This document shows positions 1 through 9,690 of a stretch of 62,000 nucleotides of DNA, piece after piece. Position numbers and translations under genes: made by a program. How positions within the stretch are numbered: the stretch's first letter is position 1; every line of letters starts with the position of its first letter. Origin of the DNA: Gnetum montanum. Lineage: Eukaryota; Streptophyta; Gnetopsida; Gnetales; Gnetaceae. The stretch spans positions 677,686 to 739,685 of the forward strand of contig MNCI01008366.1 in the NCBI GenBank assembly GCA_015680685.1. Reading direction: 5' to 3'. The notes beneath the pieces are model-generated. The model was not told the origin of the DNA, ran no database searches, and saw only the letters and a list, made by a program, of their open reading frames with translations.

Positions 1-1866
1 TGGTCCATACTTATCACCTTGGATTTCACACACTTTATAATAAACACAGTGGGGCACTTCATAGGATGTAGTTCCCGGATAACGAGTTGACCCACTATGA
101 TGTTTAGGACCGTTAGATGGTATGCAAGGATTGGGTTGATGTCTTCCATGGTTGTGTTCATTGGGCCTTATGGTTGTTGGAGTGTAAGTTGGTGGCCCTG
201 ATGAAGTTACATGAGGAACTGGGTTCGAAGGTAAGAGTGCACCACATTGTTGGACTTGTGCTGGGTTGGAAAGTGTAGTGGCCTCAGAGTTATGTTGTCC
301 CTTCCTACGGCTGTGTTTAAAGAAAGGGCGCCTTTGATGTTGCTGAGGCTCTTCACTGCTGTTAGTAGCAGTAGCACAAGTGTTGTTCATGGGTTGCGGT
401 GGTACAAACACCTTAGGAACAGTTGGTGGCATTGTGGAAGGAGGGAAAGGATGAGAATGTTGAAAATTAGGAAGAATGTAAGGTGCACAAGGTGGTGGTT
501 GTGTTGGAGGTCTGGGCTGATAGTATTGTGGTGAGATAGAGTATGTTGGCCCATTTGAAGAAACAGGATGTTGGACGTTATAAGCATTTGGATTCGGAAA
601 ATGTGAAGGGTGCCTCCAGTCTAAGGGTGGATTCCCCCACGACTGGGATTGTTGCCACTGTGGTCTACCACAGTATCTCTGTACGAACTTCGGATGTAAC
701 GTGTTTCTCCAATGCTCATGTAGATGTAACGAGATTGGGCATTGGCCTTTGGGGTGATCGTACAGGCATATGTTGCATTCATATGTAGGATTGACAGTTG
801 AGCACTTAGTCCCTTCATTCCTTCTTTCCGAATGTCTATGATTTCGCCCTGCTTCTTGGGTTGTTAAAACTCTATCTCCAATGATGTTGATATATTCTCC
901 ACACTTTTGATTCATCCATTCCAACATCTTATTGATCTTTGCCTCAGCTTCTTCAAACAATTGTTGTATTGGCAAAGATGATGTTTCCACCTTGAGATTT
1001 GTTGATCTCTCCTTATTATGATCGTGGACCTTTGTTGAGTTGTGATTTTGGTCCCGTTGATGTTTTTCAACACTCTCCCATGTAGCTATTTCTCCTTCTT
1101 CTTTTGCTACCCGCTTAATAAGCTCTTGAATCTGATGAGTTCGTAGTTTGTATAGTTGGCCTCGGGCATACGTTCCTAAGGTCTCTCTAGTTTCATTACG
1201 TAGCCCATCAATAATATGGTACATTAGCCTTTCCTCGGAAAACCCATGGCTTGGATAGTTGTTTAATAATGAGTAATATCTTTCTAAGGCCATGTCCAAG
1301 GGTTCATGTTTTTCTTATTTCCATCCTTGGATTTTTTTCCTCAAGGCTGACACTCTTGCGTAGGTTTGATATTTTTCGTTAAAGACCTCTACCATTGTTG
1401 ACCAGCGTCGTATCGAATTTGGTTTTAACAATCTATACCATACTTTAGCTTGATCAACGAGTGTCATAGGAAAGAGCTTCAGTTTTTGCCAACTGTTATC
1501 AATGTTATTCCATGTGCAGGCATCGTAGAAGGCTAGTAAATGTTGATGCGGATCTAAGTCATAGCCTCCTGAAAAATTGGGAAAGTTGTTTAAATCGAGC
1601 CTGGTCAAGCGGCTCTCTTTACAATGCCTACGTGAGATTCGAACGGCCTCTTGTACTTGCGTTAAGCTTGTAGTGGCCAGTGGGGGTTCATCGTCATCGG
1701 GTAAGTTATGCTTTCGTGTGTTACGATGACGTTGTTGTTGTTCATTCTTATAGGAAACTCCCACTTCAGGTTGTATACTCCAATCTTCATCATCATATAG
1801 CTCATTGGTTCTCCAATGAACTTCCTCACTAAGTGTGGTGTTATTATCATCTTGTAGGAGAGGCAT
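1..1866 (-). pseudogene. gag: Gag of element A, one nonsense codon, open to window edge
   Basis: This is the structural Gag polyprotein that assembles virus-like particles. I checked the frame codon by codon from the ATG at 1866 down to base 1: 622 codons with a single stop, TAA at 1315-1317 (codon 184), where sister copies suggest Gln. The N-terminus is acidic. The retrotransposon-Gag core follows (about residues 80-250: DLDPHQHLLAFYDA, LKLFPMTLVDQAKVWY, then YYSLLNNYPSHGFSEE). Next come a charged linker, a zinc-knuckle-like CX2CX3HX4C (CNICLYDHPKGQC, 740-780) and a Pro/Gln-rich tail. The knuckle has one residue fewer than canonical CX2CX4HX4C. The N-terminal 70 residues differ from those of B, D and F. 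Alternative: a sequencing error at 1315 would make it intact. Confidence 0.88.
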
Positions 1867-1997
1867 TGTTGTGTGTGAATTTATGTGAGTTTTTATAATT
1901 ATTATTTTCTGAAAGATATATCGTTAAGTCCTTTACATAGACCTTGTATGATATAACTAATCTAGATAACTAGCACCATCCCCGGCAATGGCGCCAA
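1867..1997 (-). other. Leader and primer-binding site of element A
   Basis: The PBS at 1976-1996 (minus strand) begins TGGCGCCATTGCCGGGGAT. It matches the complement of the 3' end of plant tRNA-Asp (ends CCCGGCAACGGCGCCA) with one mismatch, the primer typical of Athila-lineage elements. One base separates it from the LTR end. The 109-base leader between PBS and gag shows no ORF. Confidence 0.88.
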
Positions 1998-2860
1998 TGA
2001 TGAGTGGCGAGGTACCTCTACACTCAACCATACGAAACGAGCGTCGCACGCGCGATTCGGTCGAACTCCACAGATGGACTAGTTGTAGCACCTAGATAGT
2101 TAGCCTTAGGTCGTAGTTCACTGTCTTCCTATCAAGACTAGTTTTGCATATGTCGCGTATGGTTTAGTCTAGATGAGGTGTATGATGTGTTCTAATTCTA
2201 CGCTACTCCTGATGGCAGTGGAAAATAATATTAACTAATCTAAGCTAAGAGGAAAAGGGTAAGAAAATCTAATCTAGCCTAAGTGCGACGAGCAACCGAT
2301 TCCTTGATCAACCGTACACATCTTGGACCTCGTGCACGACTGCCACTGGGACTACCAAGCATAGNAGAAGTTTAAGGATGAGAAACTAATCACGATGAGT
2401 AACCGATTCCTTAACTAGCCGTACACACCCGTAGATGCTCGTAGTTAAGTCGTACTCACACCACGCTATGAAAATAATAAATAACATTAAATAAATAACA
2501 AATAAATAAACTAAGTGAATGCTGCAATGATGAAGTAATCTCGATCTTGATTGCCGGTCATGTGCGTGTCCAAGTACGGCACACTCGAATAAAGACACCG
2601 TACAATTACATTCACCACATTGCGGGCAGACACGGGAAAAATTCTAACTCTGGAGGGATCAAACTGCCAGAGATTCACTACTCTAAAATTGGGATCCCAA
2701 ACAAGGGAGAGCTGCCTCTTATTTATAGACATGGCGGCGGGCTGCGATATCGCATACGCGATATCGTAGGGAAGGACGCGATATCGTGGGGGATGCGATA
2801 TTGCGTCGGCTGCGATATCGCATACGCAATATCGCGGCCTGTGCGAACCGCGTCTCATCA
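1998..2860 (-). repeat. 5' LTR of element A
   Basis: The 863-bp LTR runs TGATGAGACGC...CTCATCA on the minus strand. A TATA box (TATAAATA) lies at 2720-2727. Just upstream, 2735-2840, is a dense array of GCGATATCGC-like palindromes, the presumed U3 enhancer. The R/U5 part contains a diverged repeat of a motif with ACCGATTCCTT (2287-2320 and 2394-2430). One ambiguous base (n) lies at 2365. Confidence 0.9.
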
Positions 2861-3674
2861 GTTGGGGTTATTGTAAATGGTGTAAATAGAATGTAAACGG
2901 AATGCAAACAAAGACACAAAATGTAAACAGAGCGCAGAGCGTAAACGGAGACTGAATTGTAAACGAAGCGTAAATAGAGCTATATTGTAAACAAAAGCGT
3001 AAAAAGAGTAAATGATATAAATGGAAGACAATAGTGAAACTGTATTGTATTATTTAACAAGAGTGTGCACCAGTCAAAGTGTAGTTGCGTGTGTGATAGC
3101 AAGTCAAGCGTTAAGCCCCAAAGTGATGTGGTGATGTGTTTGCGGGTGCTTGGATGCTAGGAGTCTCGTGTGCCTAAGCGTCTAAGGTTCAAAGTTGCTC
3201 CTTCTTCAAAATTGCCAACCCCGTTTAAGTGAATCGATAGGATATTTATAGGGTTTGGCTGGGCTTAGGCATGGAATCCATGGATGGAATCAACGACCAA
3301 GAGATGAGAGGAAACAGGATCGTGTGACATGTGTCTGGTAGACAATTGTGTGTTAGTCGTGTGTAGGCATGCTACGTTCTTGACTAGGTACATTGCATTT
3401 TACAACTCAAGCTGGCTTATGCCCATGGAAGCAGTGTAAGAGCTTGACAAGCTCACAAATGATGAGGCTTACAATGAAAATTTACAATGACTTCCAAGAG
3501 GAATTGACTCTGGGTCGCTTGAAACTTCATGGTCCTTTGAATCGACTGTTGCAGGATGTCGATTTGAGTGGTTCTGTGGTTGTTTGAGGCATCTTTGCTT
3601 CACCAGGGCTCCCAGCGTGAGTTGATCTGGTCCTGGTGTGTCCTTAGCGTGCATTTGAAGTGCTTTTTTTGGGT

Positions 3675-3790
3675 GTGAATAGTGTTCACGCTAATGAATA
3701 GTGCTCACGCTGATGAATAGTGCTCACGTTGATGAATAGTATTCACGCTAGTGAATAGTGGTCATGTTGATGAATAGTGGTCACATTGGA
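3675..3790. repeat. Short tandem repeat, about 20-bp unit
   Basis: Five to six diverged copies of a unit like GTGCTCACGCTGATGAATA lie head to tail. Variation is mostly C/T and G/A. They lie in the presumed U3 of the surrounding LTR-like block. Confidence 0.8.
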
Positions 3791-4380
3791 CTCACGCTGC
3801 CAGCGTGACCTCAGTGTCACCTCCACGTGCATGATAGAAAATGATGCGTTTTGTGTCGAAATTCCACCTTTTAAGACCTATTTTTAAAGTGTAATTGCTA
3901 CCTGCCCTTGGGGACGTCTTGTATGTTTAATTTGAGCCTGTTTATGCCTTGATCAAGGTCATTTTGGCAACTCACACTGGACTCACGATGTTAGCGTGAG
4001 CTGGGCGTGACTCCAGCGTGACCTAGGCATGACCATTGAAAACGGTGTATGTTCGAGCCCGAAATCAAAATTCTGAGGGCTGGGACCTAGAGAAATCATT
4101 ATTGGACCTCAAGGGGGCCTTGTACCCTTGAAATTAGGCCATTTTAACACTGTTTTGAGGCTGTTTTGAGTTAGTCACACTGGGCTCACATTGGTCTCAT
4201 GCTGCCAGCATGACCTAGGCATGACCTCAGTGTGAGTAGTAAGATTTGTGTGATTTTGACTTGAAATCTTGGATTTTGGATGCTGAAACTTGGAGTAGCC
4301 ATTAGTGGGCCCCGAGGGGGCCTTGCCCATTCAAATTAGAATGGTTTTGATCTAATTTGGAAGCTGTCAGTGTTGGTCAC
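3776..4380. repeat. Three diverged tandem modules of about 200 bp
   Basis: Each module starts with a TCACACTGG / CTCACGCTGCCAGCGTGACC-like palindrome (near 3782, 3975 and 4175). It continues through a GGGCC..GAGGGGGCC-type stretch followed by CCTTG and a TTGAAATTAGGCC-like stretch. The order of blocks is conserved in the second and third copies and blurred in the first. Confidence 0.65.
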
Positions 4381-4388
4381 GTTAAGGG

Positions 4389-4422
4389 CAAGCTAGCTTG
4401 ACGACGGGAGCAAGCTAGCTTG
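4389..4422. repeat. Paired perfect palindromes CAAGCTAGCTTG
   Basis: The 12-base perfect palindrome CAAGCTAGCTTG occurs twice, separated by GACGACGGGAG with a few flanking bases. It is distinct from the CACGCTG/CAGCGTG palindromes in the neighbouring modules. Confidence 0.8.
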
Positions 4423-4575
4423 AACAAGTTGGGTGTGAGTTCCATGCGTTAGTCAAGTTTTTCTTGCTGAATGTCGAAAAGGGCTTGAGTCATTCTTGTT
4501 TCAAAGTGTTAAGTTGAAATTTTGTGGTGTTTCATAGGTAATGTAGGCCAAGTCTTTGCTTGCCTCGGCCATGTC

Positions 4576-6240
4576 CTATATACTCTTAGTCTGAGCGAAG
4601 GCTTGACTAAGAGTGCGAGGGGCAAGGTAGTACAGTTTAGACTTGATAAAGTCATTGACTACACCCTTAAAGATGGCCAACAAGTGGGCCTCTACGATGG
4701 GCTCGCGAATTTTTTTAAGGGTTGCGCTCCATCGCTGGATGAACTTCTGGACTGGTTCTAGAGGATCCTGCTTCACGCTCATCAACTGGTCCAACGTGGT
4801 TTCAGCCTTCAAGTTATACTTGAAGTGTGTCACGAACTGGGTTAGAAGCTCCTTTAGAGTTGAAATGGATAAGCGTGGCAACGTGCGGTACCAATCCAGG
4901 GATTTCCCGGCGAGGGACATAGTAAAGACACGAATAATCATGTGTGGCCATTGTTGCAACAGAAGGGATTTAGACCTAAAGGTAACAAGATGTGCGTTGG
5001 GATCTCCCTCCCCATTGTACTTCATAAAGTGGGGGAGGGACATCCCTGGGGGTAACGTTAGGGTAGGGATTTGCAGGGCTGACGGGGTCGTCCTGGTAAA
5101 AGTCCATAACTTGTACCATGTCAGACCCAACAATTTTGAGGGTTTGGAAACTCTGGAACACTTGGTCCACACCTTGCGACATTGTGGATGGTTGGGGAAC
5201 TACCGAGGCAGCCCTCATCTATGGAATGGCAGGGGTGGCGACGTGACCCATTGACGGTACCGTTGGGATAGCCCCTACGAACGGTGCTGCTTACGCTATC
5301 CACCACTCAGTAGGTGGTGCTATTGGAGCAACAACCGCGGGTTGGGCTGCCAGATAGACCACTTGTGTCACCGGCGGAACAAACCATAGCCCCGTGTCGG
5401 GTTGTACCGTTTACAGTGTTTGGTAGGTCTGAGGGTGAACATAATGAGACATCTACGATGGTTGTGGAATAGGTGAAGAAGTGAATGGGGTCCAGCATGT
5501 GGACGGGCCCGGGCCTGCCGCAGTGGGTGGAATAGATGTGAATGTAGGAATTGAAATGGAAGTTGCGTATGACTGTGAAGTAGGTACAGTATGAATATAT
5601 GGCAGGGTAGTCGTGATTGGTGTGTGATGTGCTATAGGAATGGGCTAATGAATGGTTTGCGGAGGCGTAGTTGCTATAAATGAAATAGTGGAATAAGGGC
5701 GTTGATACGCCGGGAAGGTGACATGGCTACCCATTGCAGTTGTGATTGTAGGCTACGGGAGTGTAGGCATGATCACAAAGGGAGCGGTGATAGACAACGG
5801 ATTGGCCCAGAAGGACTGGGTAGGAGGGACAGTAACATGGTTGGTTTGACCTCCCTCATCGGATTGGGAATTGAGTTCCTCCTATTTGTCCTGGAAGGCG
5901 TCATCCTGGTTAGATGCTATGTCCTGTTGTTCCCTAAGTTTGGCCAATTGGATTAGTTGGTGTAGAAGCCTTTGATTTATCTATGTCAAAGGTATGGAAG
6001 CATCGGGAGTGGGAGCAAACTCCTTCCTATCACAGTAAGCGAACTCGAAGCTACGTTTGCCTTCGAATTCGTGTACATCCAAAGGCAGGTTTTCCTAAAC
6101 CTTTGCATAGAGAAAGTTATAGTGCTTATGTTGCTGGGCCAAGCCCTCAGGCTTCGATTTTGGATCTTGAGAGATCGACGTGTTTCCAACATCGGGTTGA
6201 GTAGTTTTTTGGAACTTGTGATGCCTTGAACCGTGATGGG
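4576..6240 (-). pseudogene. gag: Gag of element H, frameshifted
   Basis: The clearest part is a 198-codon frame (4576-5172) holding a Gag core of the Tat/Ogre type: PHFMKYNGEGDPNAHL, then HMIIRVFTMSLAGKSLDWY, LKELLTQFVTHFKYNLK and a Thr-rich end. Upstream the frame changes near 5080 (an indel) to the frame holding MSQGVDQVFQSFQTLK and, after several nonsense codons, a Pro/Ala/Gln-rich stretch. A further segment around 6030-6170 reads HKHYNFLYAKV, then DVHEFEGKRSFEFAYCDRKE, also Gag-like. Total span is about 550 codons. The 203-codon plus-strand frame over 4643-5254 and the hydrophobic minus frame 5986-6462 are shadows of it. Confidence 0.7.
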
Positions 6241-6387
6241 AACTTCAACGTTGAAGGTATTAGTAGCAATAGTTGTGGAAGTTATTGTTACTAAGCTAGA
6301 TAGTTTTGCAAATGCGAAAAGCAAGGAAATTGGAAAGCTAAATATTTTTACGAACAAGAAAAACAAAGGAAATGGAAAGCAATAAAA

Positions 6388-6680
6388 GGCTTTATGTCTT
6401 GCAGGGTTCTCGAGGAATCGTCGAAGCGACCGATCTATACCACACGATGCGTAAAAAACCATGAAAGGGTGTCATGTTTACGCTAGTGCACGATAGGGTA
6501 CAGAGCACGTGCAAGACTATCGTAAGATAGGCAAGTTAGCTGGCGACTGGAGGCTTTATGTCCTGTAGGGTTCTTGAGGGATCGTCGAGGCGATCAATCT
6601 ACACCGCACGATGTGTAAACAACCACAGATGGGTGTTAAGTTTATGCTAATGCATATTAGGGTGCAGAAGGCTTATAGAA
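6388..6680. repeat. Tandem duplication of about 160 bp in the H leader
   Basis: Bases 6388-6500 and 6549-6665 are related. Both read GGCTTTATGTC(T/C)TG.AGGGTTCT, then ATCGTCGA.GCGA, then CACGATG.GTAAA and a GTG..GATAGGGT-like end. The copies lie between gag and the PBS and differ by many transitions. Confidence 0.75.
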
Positions 6681-6708
6681 CTACCATGACACATGGAAAG
6701 GGCACCAA

Positions 6709-6728
6709 AAGGCCCTCCTTCTAGCACC
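6709..6728 (-). other. Candidate primer-binding site of element H
   Basis: On the minus strand the sequence next to the presumed LTR end reads TGGTGCTAGAAGGAGGGCC. It starts with TGG (complement of the tRNA CCA end) and lies about 7 bases from the LTR end. I do not assign the tRNA. Confidence 0.5.
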
Positions 6729-6735
6729 AAAAAAC

Positions 6736-8375
6736 TGTAGTGACCGAAAATGTCGACGACTGGAAAACACTGAGAGGTCATCGATTGTTGATAGTCTTAA
6801 CCCCGTTTCTACGAGAGGGCCGTGCTAGATAGAATAGAAAAGGGACGCTCTGAATGGTCTGGTCGATCATACATGGACTTAGTCGGTGTTAATATAACCT
6901 TTTGCAACTAGATCATTTGAAAACGAGATTGATAGCGCGAAGTAATGCTTAAATGTAAGAGGGATGGAGAATAGTGTAAAATGCAATAATAAGCAGGAGA
7001 CAAAGTAAAATGTAGTTAGGAAAATGCACTACTTCGAAGTTACGACTTCACTCTGTCAAGATGGATACAATCGGTTGCACAGCACTGAGAAGTGCAGAGA
7101 TCCCGAGAGTAACCAAGACGTGTAGAGCAAGACGGCTGTGTGCTTGAAAGCAGACTTAGGCGTTAACAATACGAAGTGCTACCAAGGTGGTAGAAAAGAG
7201 CAGAAAAAAATAACAACTGAGAGTGGTAACTATTCACAATGTCAAACAGAAAGCTTACAATGCTCAAGGTTACAGTGCTAACTTTTTTGCTTGTTAGCCA
7301 ATTAGATTGCCAAAAAACTTGGACCCCTCAAGCATTGCTCGTTGGGGTATTTATAGGACCAAGGGCGCGTGAAAGATGTGGTTTGGATACCACATGCCCT
7401 GGGATTATGGTAACCTGTCTATGTTGCATGTGCCTGCATGACCCTTGGGTGAGGCTGTCATGCAGTAATTAGAAGCCTACCACATTGTAATTACACTTTC
7501 AGAGCAATGATGCGATTAGGTGGAGTGCATTGATGTAGCGTAACTGCTTGCCACGCTTTGCTATGCTTTCTAGCATAGCATGTTTGGTGTAGCGTAGCAT
7601 CTTGTCATGCTATGCTACACTTCGCAGCGTAGTGTAGCCATTGGTTCAAAGAAAAAAATTTGCGTTGTATCCTGCTACATGCAGTGGAAACCTTTGAAGC
7701 GCGCTGACTATTTATTGCATATTTGCTATGCTATGCTACACTACGTAGCATAGCAGCTGTCCTTAGTCACAAAAAACATCGCCAATCTGCAAACTTTGCC
7801 TTTTGCACTACGAAGCTTGTGAACTTGCTGATCCCGCTCTTTGAGATGCCTTCTGTCACTTTCGTAGAATTACTACACCGCACTACGCCATGTAGCTTAG
7901 CATAGCGTAGCAGCCAACATGGCCTGCTTGATGCCAAGTTGGCCGCTTTCTGATGGAAGGAGACATTACTGAAGGACTTGAAGTTGGACGAGGGGACTGA
8001 TCGTCTAGTTTTTGCTACACTGTGCTATGTTGCGTGGCATAGCAGAGCATAGCACTGCGCTTTTGCAAACATCTTCTGAAGTTTGGCGTAGCATAGCAAA
8101 ACTCCTTGACTTAAAAAACTTGCTGAAGCGTTTTGTGTGTTCTGAGCACTGCCAACAATTTCACGCACTGCTCCCAAGTGCGCTATCGACTAGATGAACT
8201 ACTTAGGTGGGCAGGCTGGAGAATCTGTTTAGCCTATTAACACTTGCGGTAGAAAACCTACCGAACTGGATAGTCTAAACATCAGAGCATCCATCTCCTG
8301 AAGAGCTACTGTAACGCTGCGCGAATTGTAAAGACCTAGTGAAGTAAGCATGCCTTCGAATTTTGGGGTGTTTCA
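6736..8375 (-). repeat. 5' LTR of element H
   Basis: Putative ends on the minus strand are TGAAACACCCC (8375) and ...GGTCACTACA (6736), giving about 1640 bp. A TATA box lies at 7348-7355. U3 (7356-8375) contains the palindrome array described separately. The termini were chosen by the TG...CA rule and PBS position and lack confirmation from a second LTR. Confidence 0.6.
7540..8105. repeat. Array of GCTATGCTAC / GTAGCATAGC inverted repeats
   Basis: At least five clusters (near 7550, 7595, 7725, 7885, 8015-8095) consist of the words GCTATGCTAC, GTAGCATAGC and TAGCGTAGC facing each other. The best is CTATGCTACACTACGTAGCA at 7729-7748, which can fold as a hairpin. They lie about 200-750 bp upstream of the TATA box of H's LTR. 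Confidence 0.82.
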
Positions 8376-8639
8376 CCTCCTATTCCTACAAGGCTAGTTT
8401 GAAAAAAGAAGCTAAAAATCTAAGAGATTTGGATGTTACTTAAAATCATGTTTCTATATTCCTTATTAGTAACAAACTTGTCATGAGCTCCATCTTCTTT
8501 TGAGATGCTTATCAAATGAAGTTTGTTTGATATTCTTTTGTTCAAATGGGTTCATAACATAAAAGACTCTACAAGTTGTTCCATTTATTATGTGGCTACT
8601 TTGTTGGTGAATTTTCCAAAAATACACTACATTTAAAAG

Positions 8640-9690
8640 GTTTGAAAATATGGTAATAAAATTTGTATAAAGCAAAGACTCCAATTCATTCACTATTGAT
8701 GATATGGTCTCTCAAAAAAGGACCTTTAAATTTTGAAGAATGGCAACCATAGCAATAACAAGTTTATATGGCAAAGAATCAAAGAAGGATGACTCTTCCT
8801 AAAATGAAGGTAATTCAAAATCTATGAATAATCTATCATGTAATTTTTGCAAGAAGGAGCATGTTGAAGAAAAAATGTTAGTCCAAACATGGCTTTTCCT
8901 CTAATTATGTTCAAACCAAAAAGCTCAAATCTCAAAGAAACAAGAAGATGTTAGTGCTAAAAAGGTGGAGGGGATGTAACTTTTGATGCATTATCAACTA
9001 AAGATTTATTAAAAAAATAGATGGGTTCTTGATAGCGGTGCCTTATCCTATATGTCTTCTTTTATGAACACTTCATTGAATTTGAAGCATTGGAGGATTA
9101 TGGTGCAATATACATTAGCAATGGTAATTAATTGAAAATTGAAGGAAGAGGTAAAGTCTTGCTTACTTTAAAAAATGGTCATAAAATTACTATTGAGGAT
9201 GTATATTATGTTCCAAAAACTATGTCCACTACTTTCTATTAGAAACATAACCCAAAGAGGACATGAAATCTCTTTCACTCATGATGGATGCATAATCTCA
9301 AAGGAAAAAAATTATCTCAAGTCTAAAAGGTCAAATAATATATACTTTTTAAAAACCATTTCTACTTAATAATTTAAATATCCAAGTTGCCAATCTCACA
9401 CAAGTTCAAGCACATGAAGAAGGTGTGATTGTAGAAAATAAAGAAGATGAAGCACTAAAACATGAAACTTTTAGCACCAAAATAAAGGAAGGTATTGATG
9501 CTCAAGCCTAAATTGAAGATGTTCCTAAGAAAATAACTCTAAGAAGAAGAATGACCAATGCTATCCAAGTCTCTAAGAAAGACAAAGAGTGGCTAAACTA
9601 TGAAGATAATGAAGAATGTCACAACACATCACCCCCTAAAGGAGTGATTATTAGTAAAGTAGGATGCAAGAGTAGGGACTTGATGAATTA
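8640..9690 (+). pseudogene. Ty1/copia gag-protease relic
   Basis: Broken frames resemble the end of a Copia Gag and the start of Pol. A remnant of the CX2CX4HX4C knuckle (CNFCKKEHVEE, near 8840; one residue lost) comes first. Then the protease active site WVLDSGALSYMSS (near 9017). After a frameshift comes EALEDYGAIY, LKIEGRGKVLLTLKNGHKIT and VYYVPKTMST, then RGHEISFTHDGCIISKEKN (to about 9335), the usual pre-integrase region. A further frame (9372-9660: QVANLTQVQAHEEG, LRRRMTNAIQVSKKDKEW) is coding-like but unrecognised. No integrase, RT or LTR was found. Confidence 0.72.

Larger units (their letters stand above)
1..2860 (-). mobile_element. Element A: Athila-type Ty3/gypsy retrotransposon, 5' part
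   Basis: The 5' LTR (1998-2860), tRNA-Asp PBS, leader and gag are present; pol and the 3' LTR lie beyond the left edge. CpG dinucleotides are kept far better than in elements B to F and gag has only one break, so this is probably the youngest insertion of the family here. The host base next to the 5' LTR is 2861; GTTGG (2861-2865) is the expected target-site duplication, but its partner is outside the window. Confidence 0.9.
2861..4560 (-). other. LTR-like non-coding block with palindromes, truncated
   Basis: No convincing ORF is present. On the minus strand it has a TATA box at 3243-3250. Upstream (3670-4430) are repeated palindromic modules, and downstream (2870-3010) is a run of about ten degenerate GTAAAC-type words. 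That is the layout of an LTR read on the minus strand (U3 repeats, TATA, transcribed part). Element A sits at its 3' side, so the rest may continue left of A outside the window. It does not match the LTR of H. Neither terminus was found, so the LTR call is an inference. Confidence 0.4.
4576..8375 (-). mobile_element. Element H: Tat/Ogre-like gypsy fragment (gag and 5' LTR)
   Basis: Reading on the minus strand: a long LTR (6736-8375), candidate PBS, leader with an internal duplication, and a gag pseudogene. No protease, RT or integrase follows, and no 3' LTR matching this one is present, so it is a truncated or deleted copy. It differs from the A-G family in Gag sequence, LTR and PBS. It is fairly CpG-rich, so its decay is less advanced than in B-F. 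Confidence 0.72.

Noticed and set aside
247-534. 95-codon plus-strand frame and neighbours (543-788)
   Set aside because: Antisense shadows of the Pro/Gln-rich end of element A's Gag, which is open on the minus strand.
3675-3790. CRISPR-like array
   Set aside because: Units are directly adjacent and diverged, without unique spacers, in plant nuclear DNA.
2861-4560. 3' LTR partner of element H
   Set aside because: No shared termini and different U3 palindromes from 6736-8375.
4643-5254. 203-codon plus-strand frame
   Set aside because: Lies opposite the Gag core of element H; the minus strand carries the recognisable domain.
5986-6462. 158-codon hydrophobic minus frame, possible membrane protein
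   Set aside because: Another minus-strand frame of the same segment reads Gag-like residues (HKHYNFLYAKV, CDRKEFAPTPDAS); hydrophobicity is a by-product of frame.
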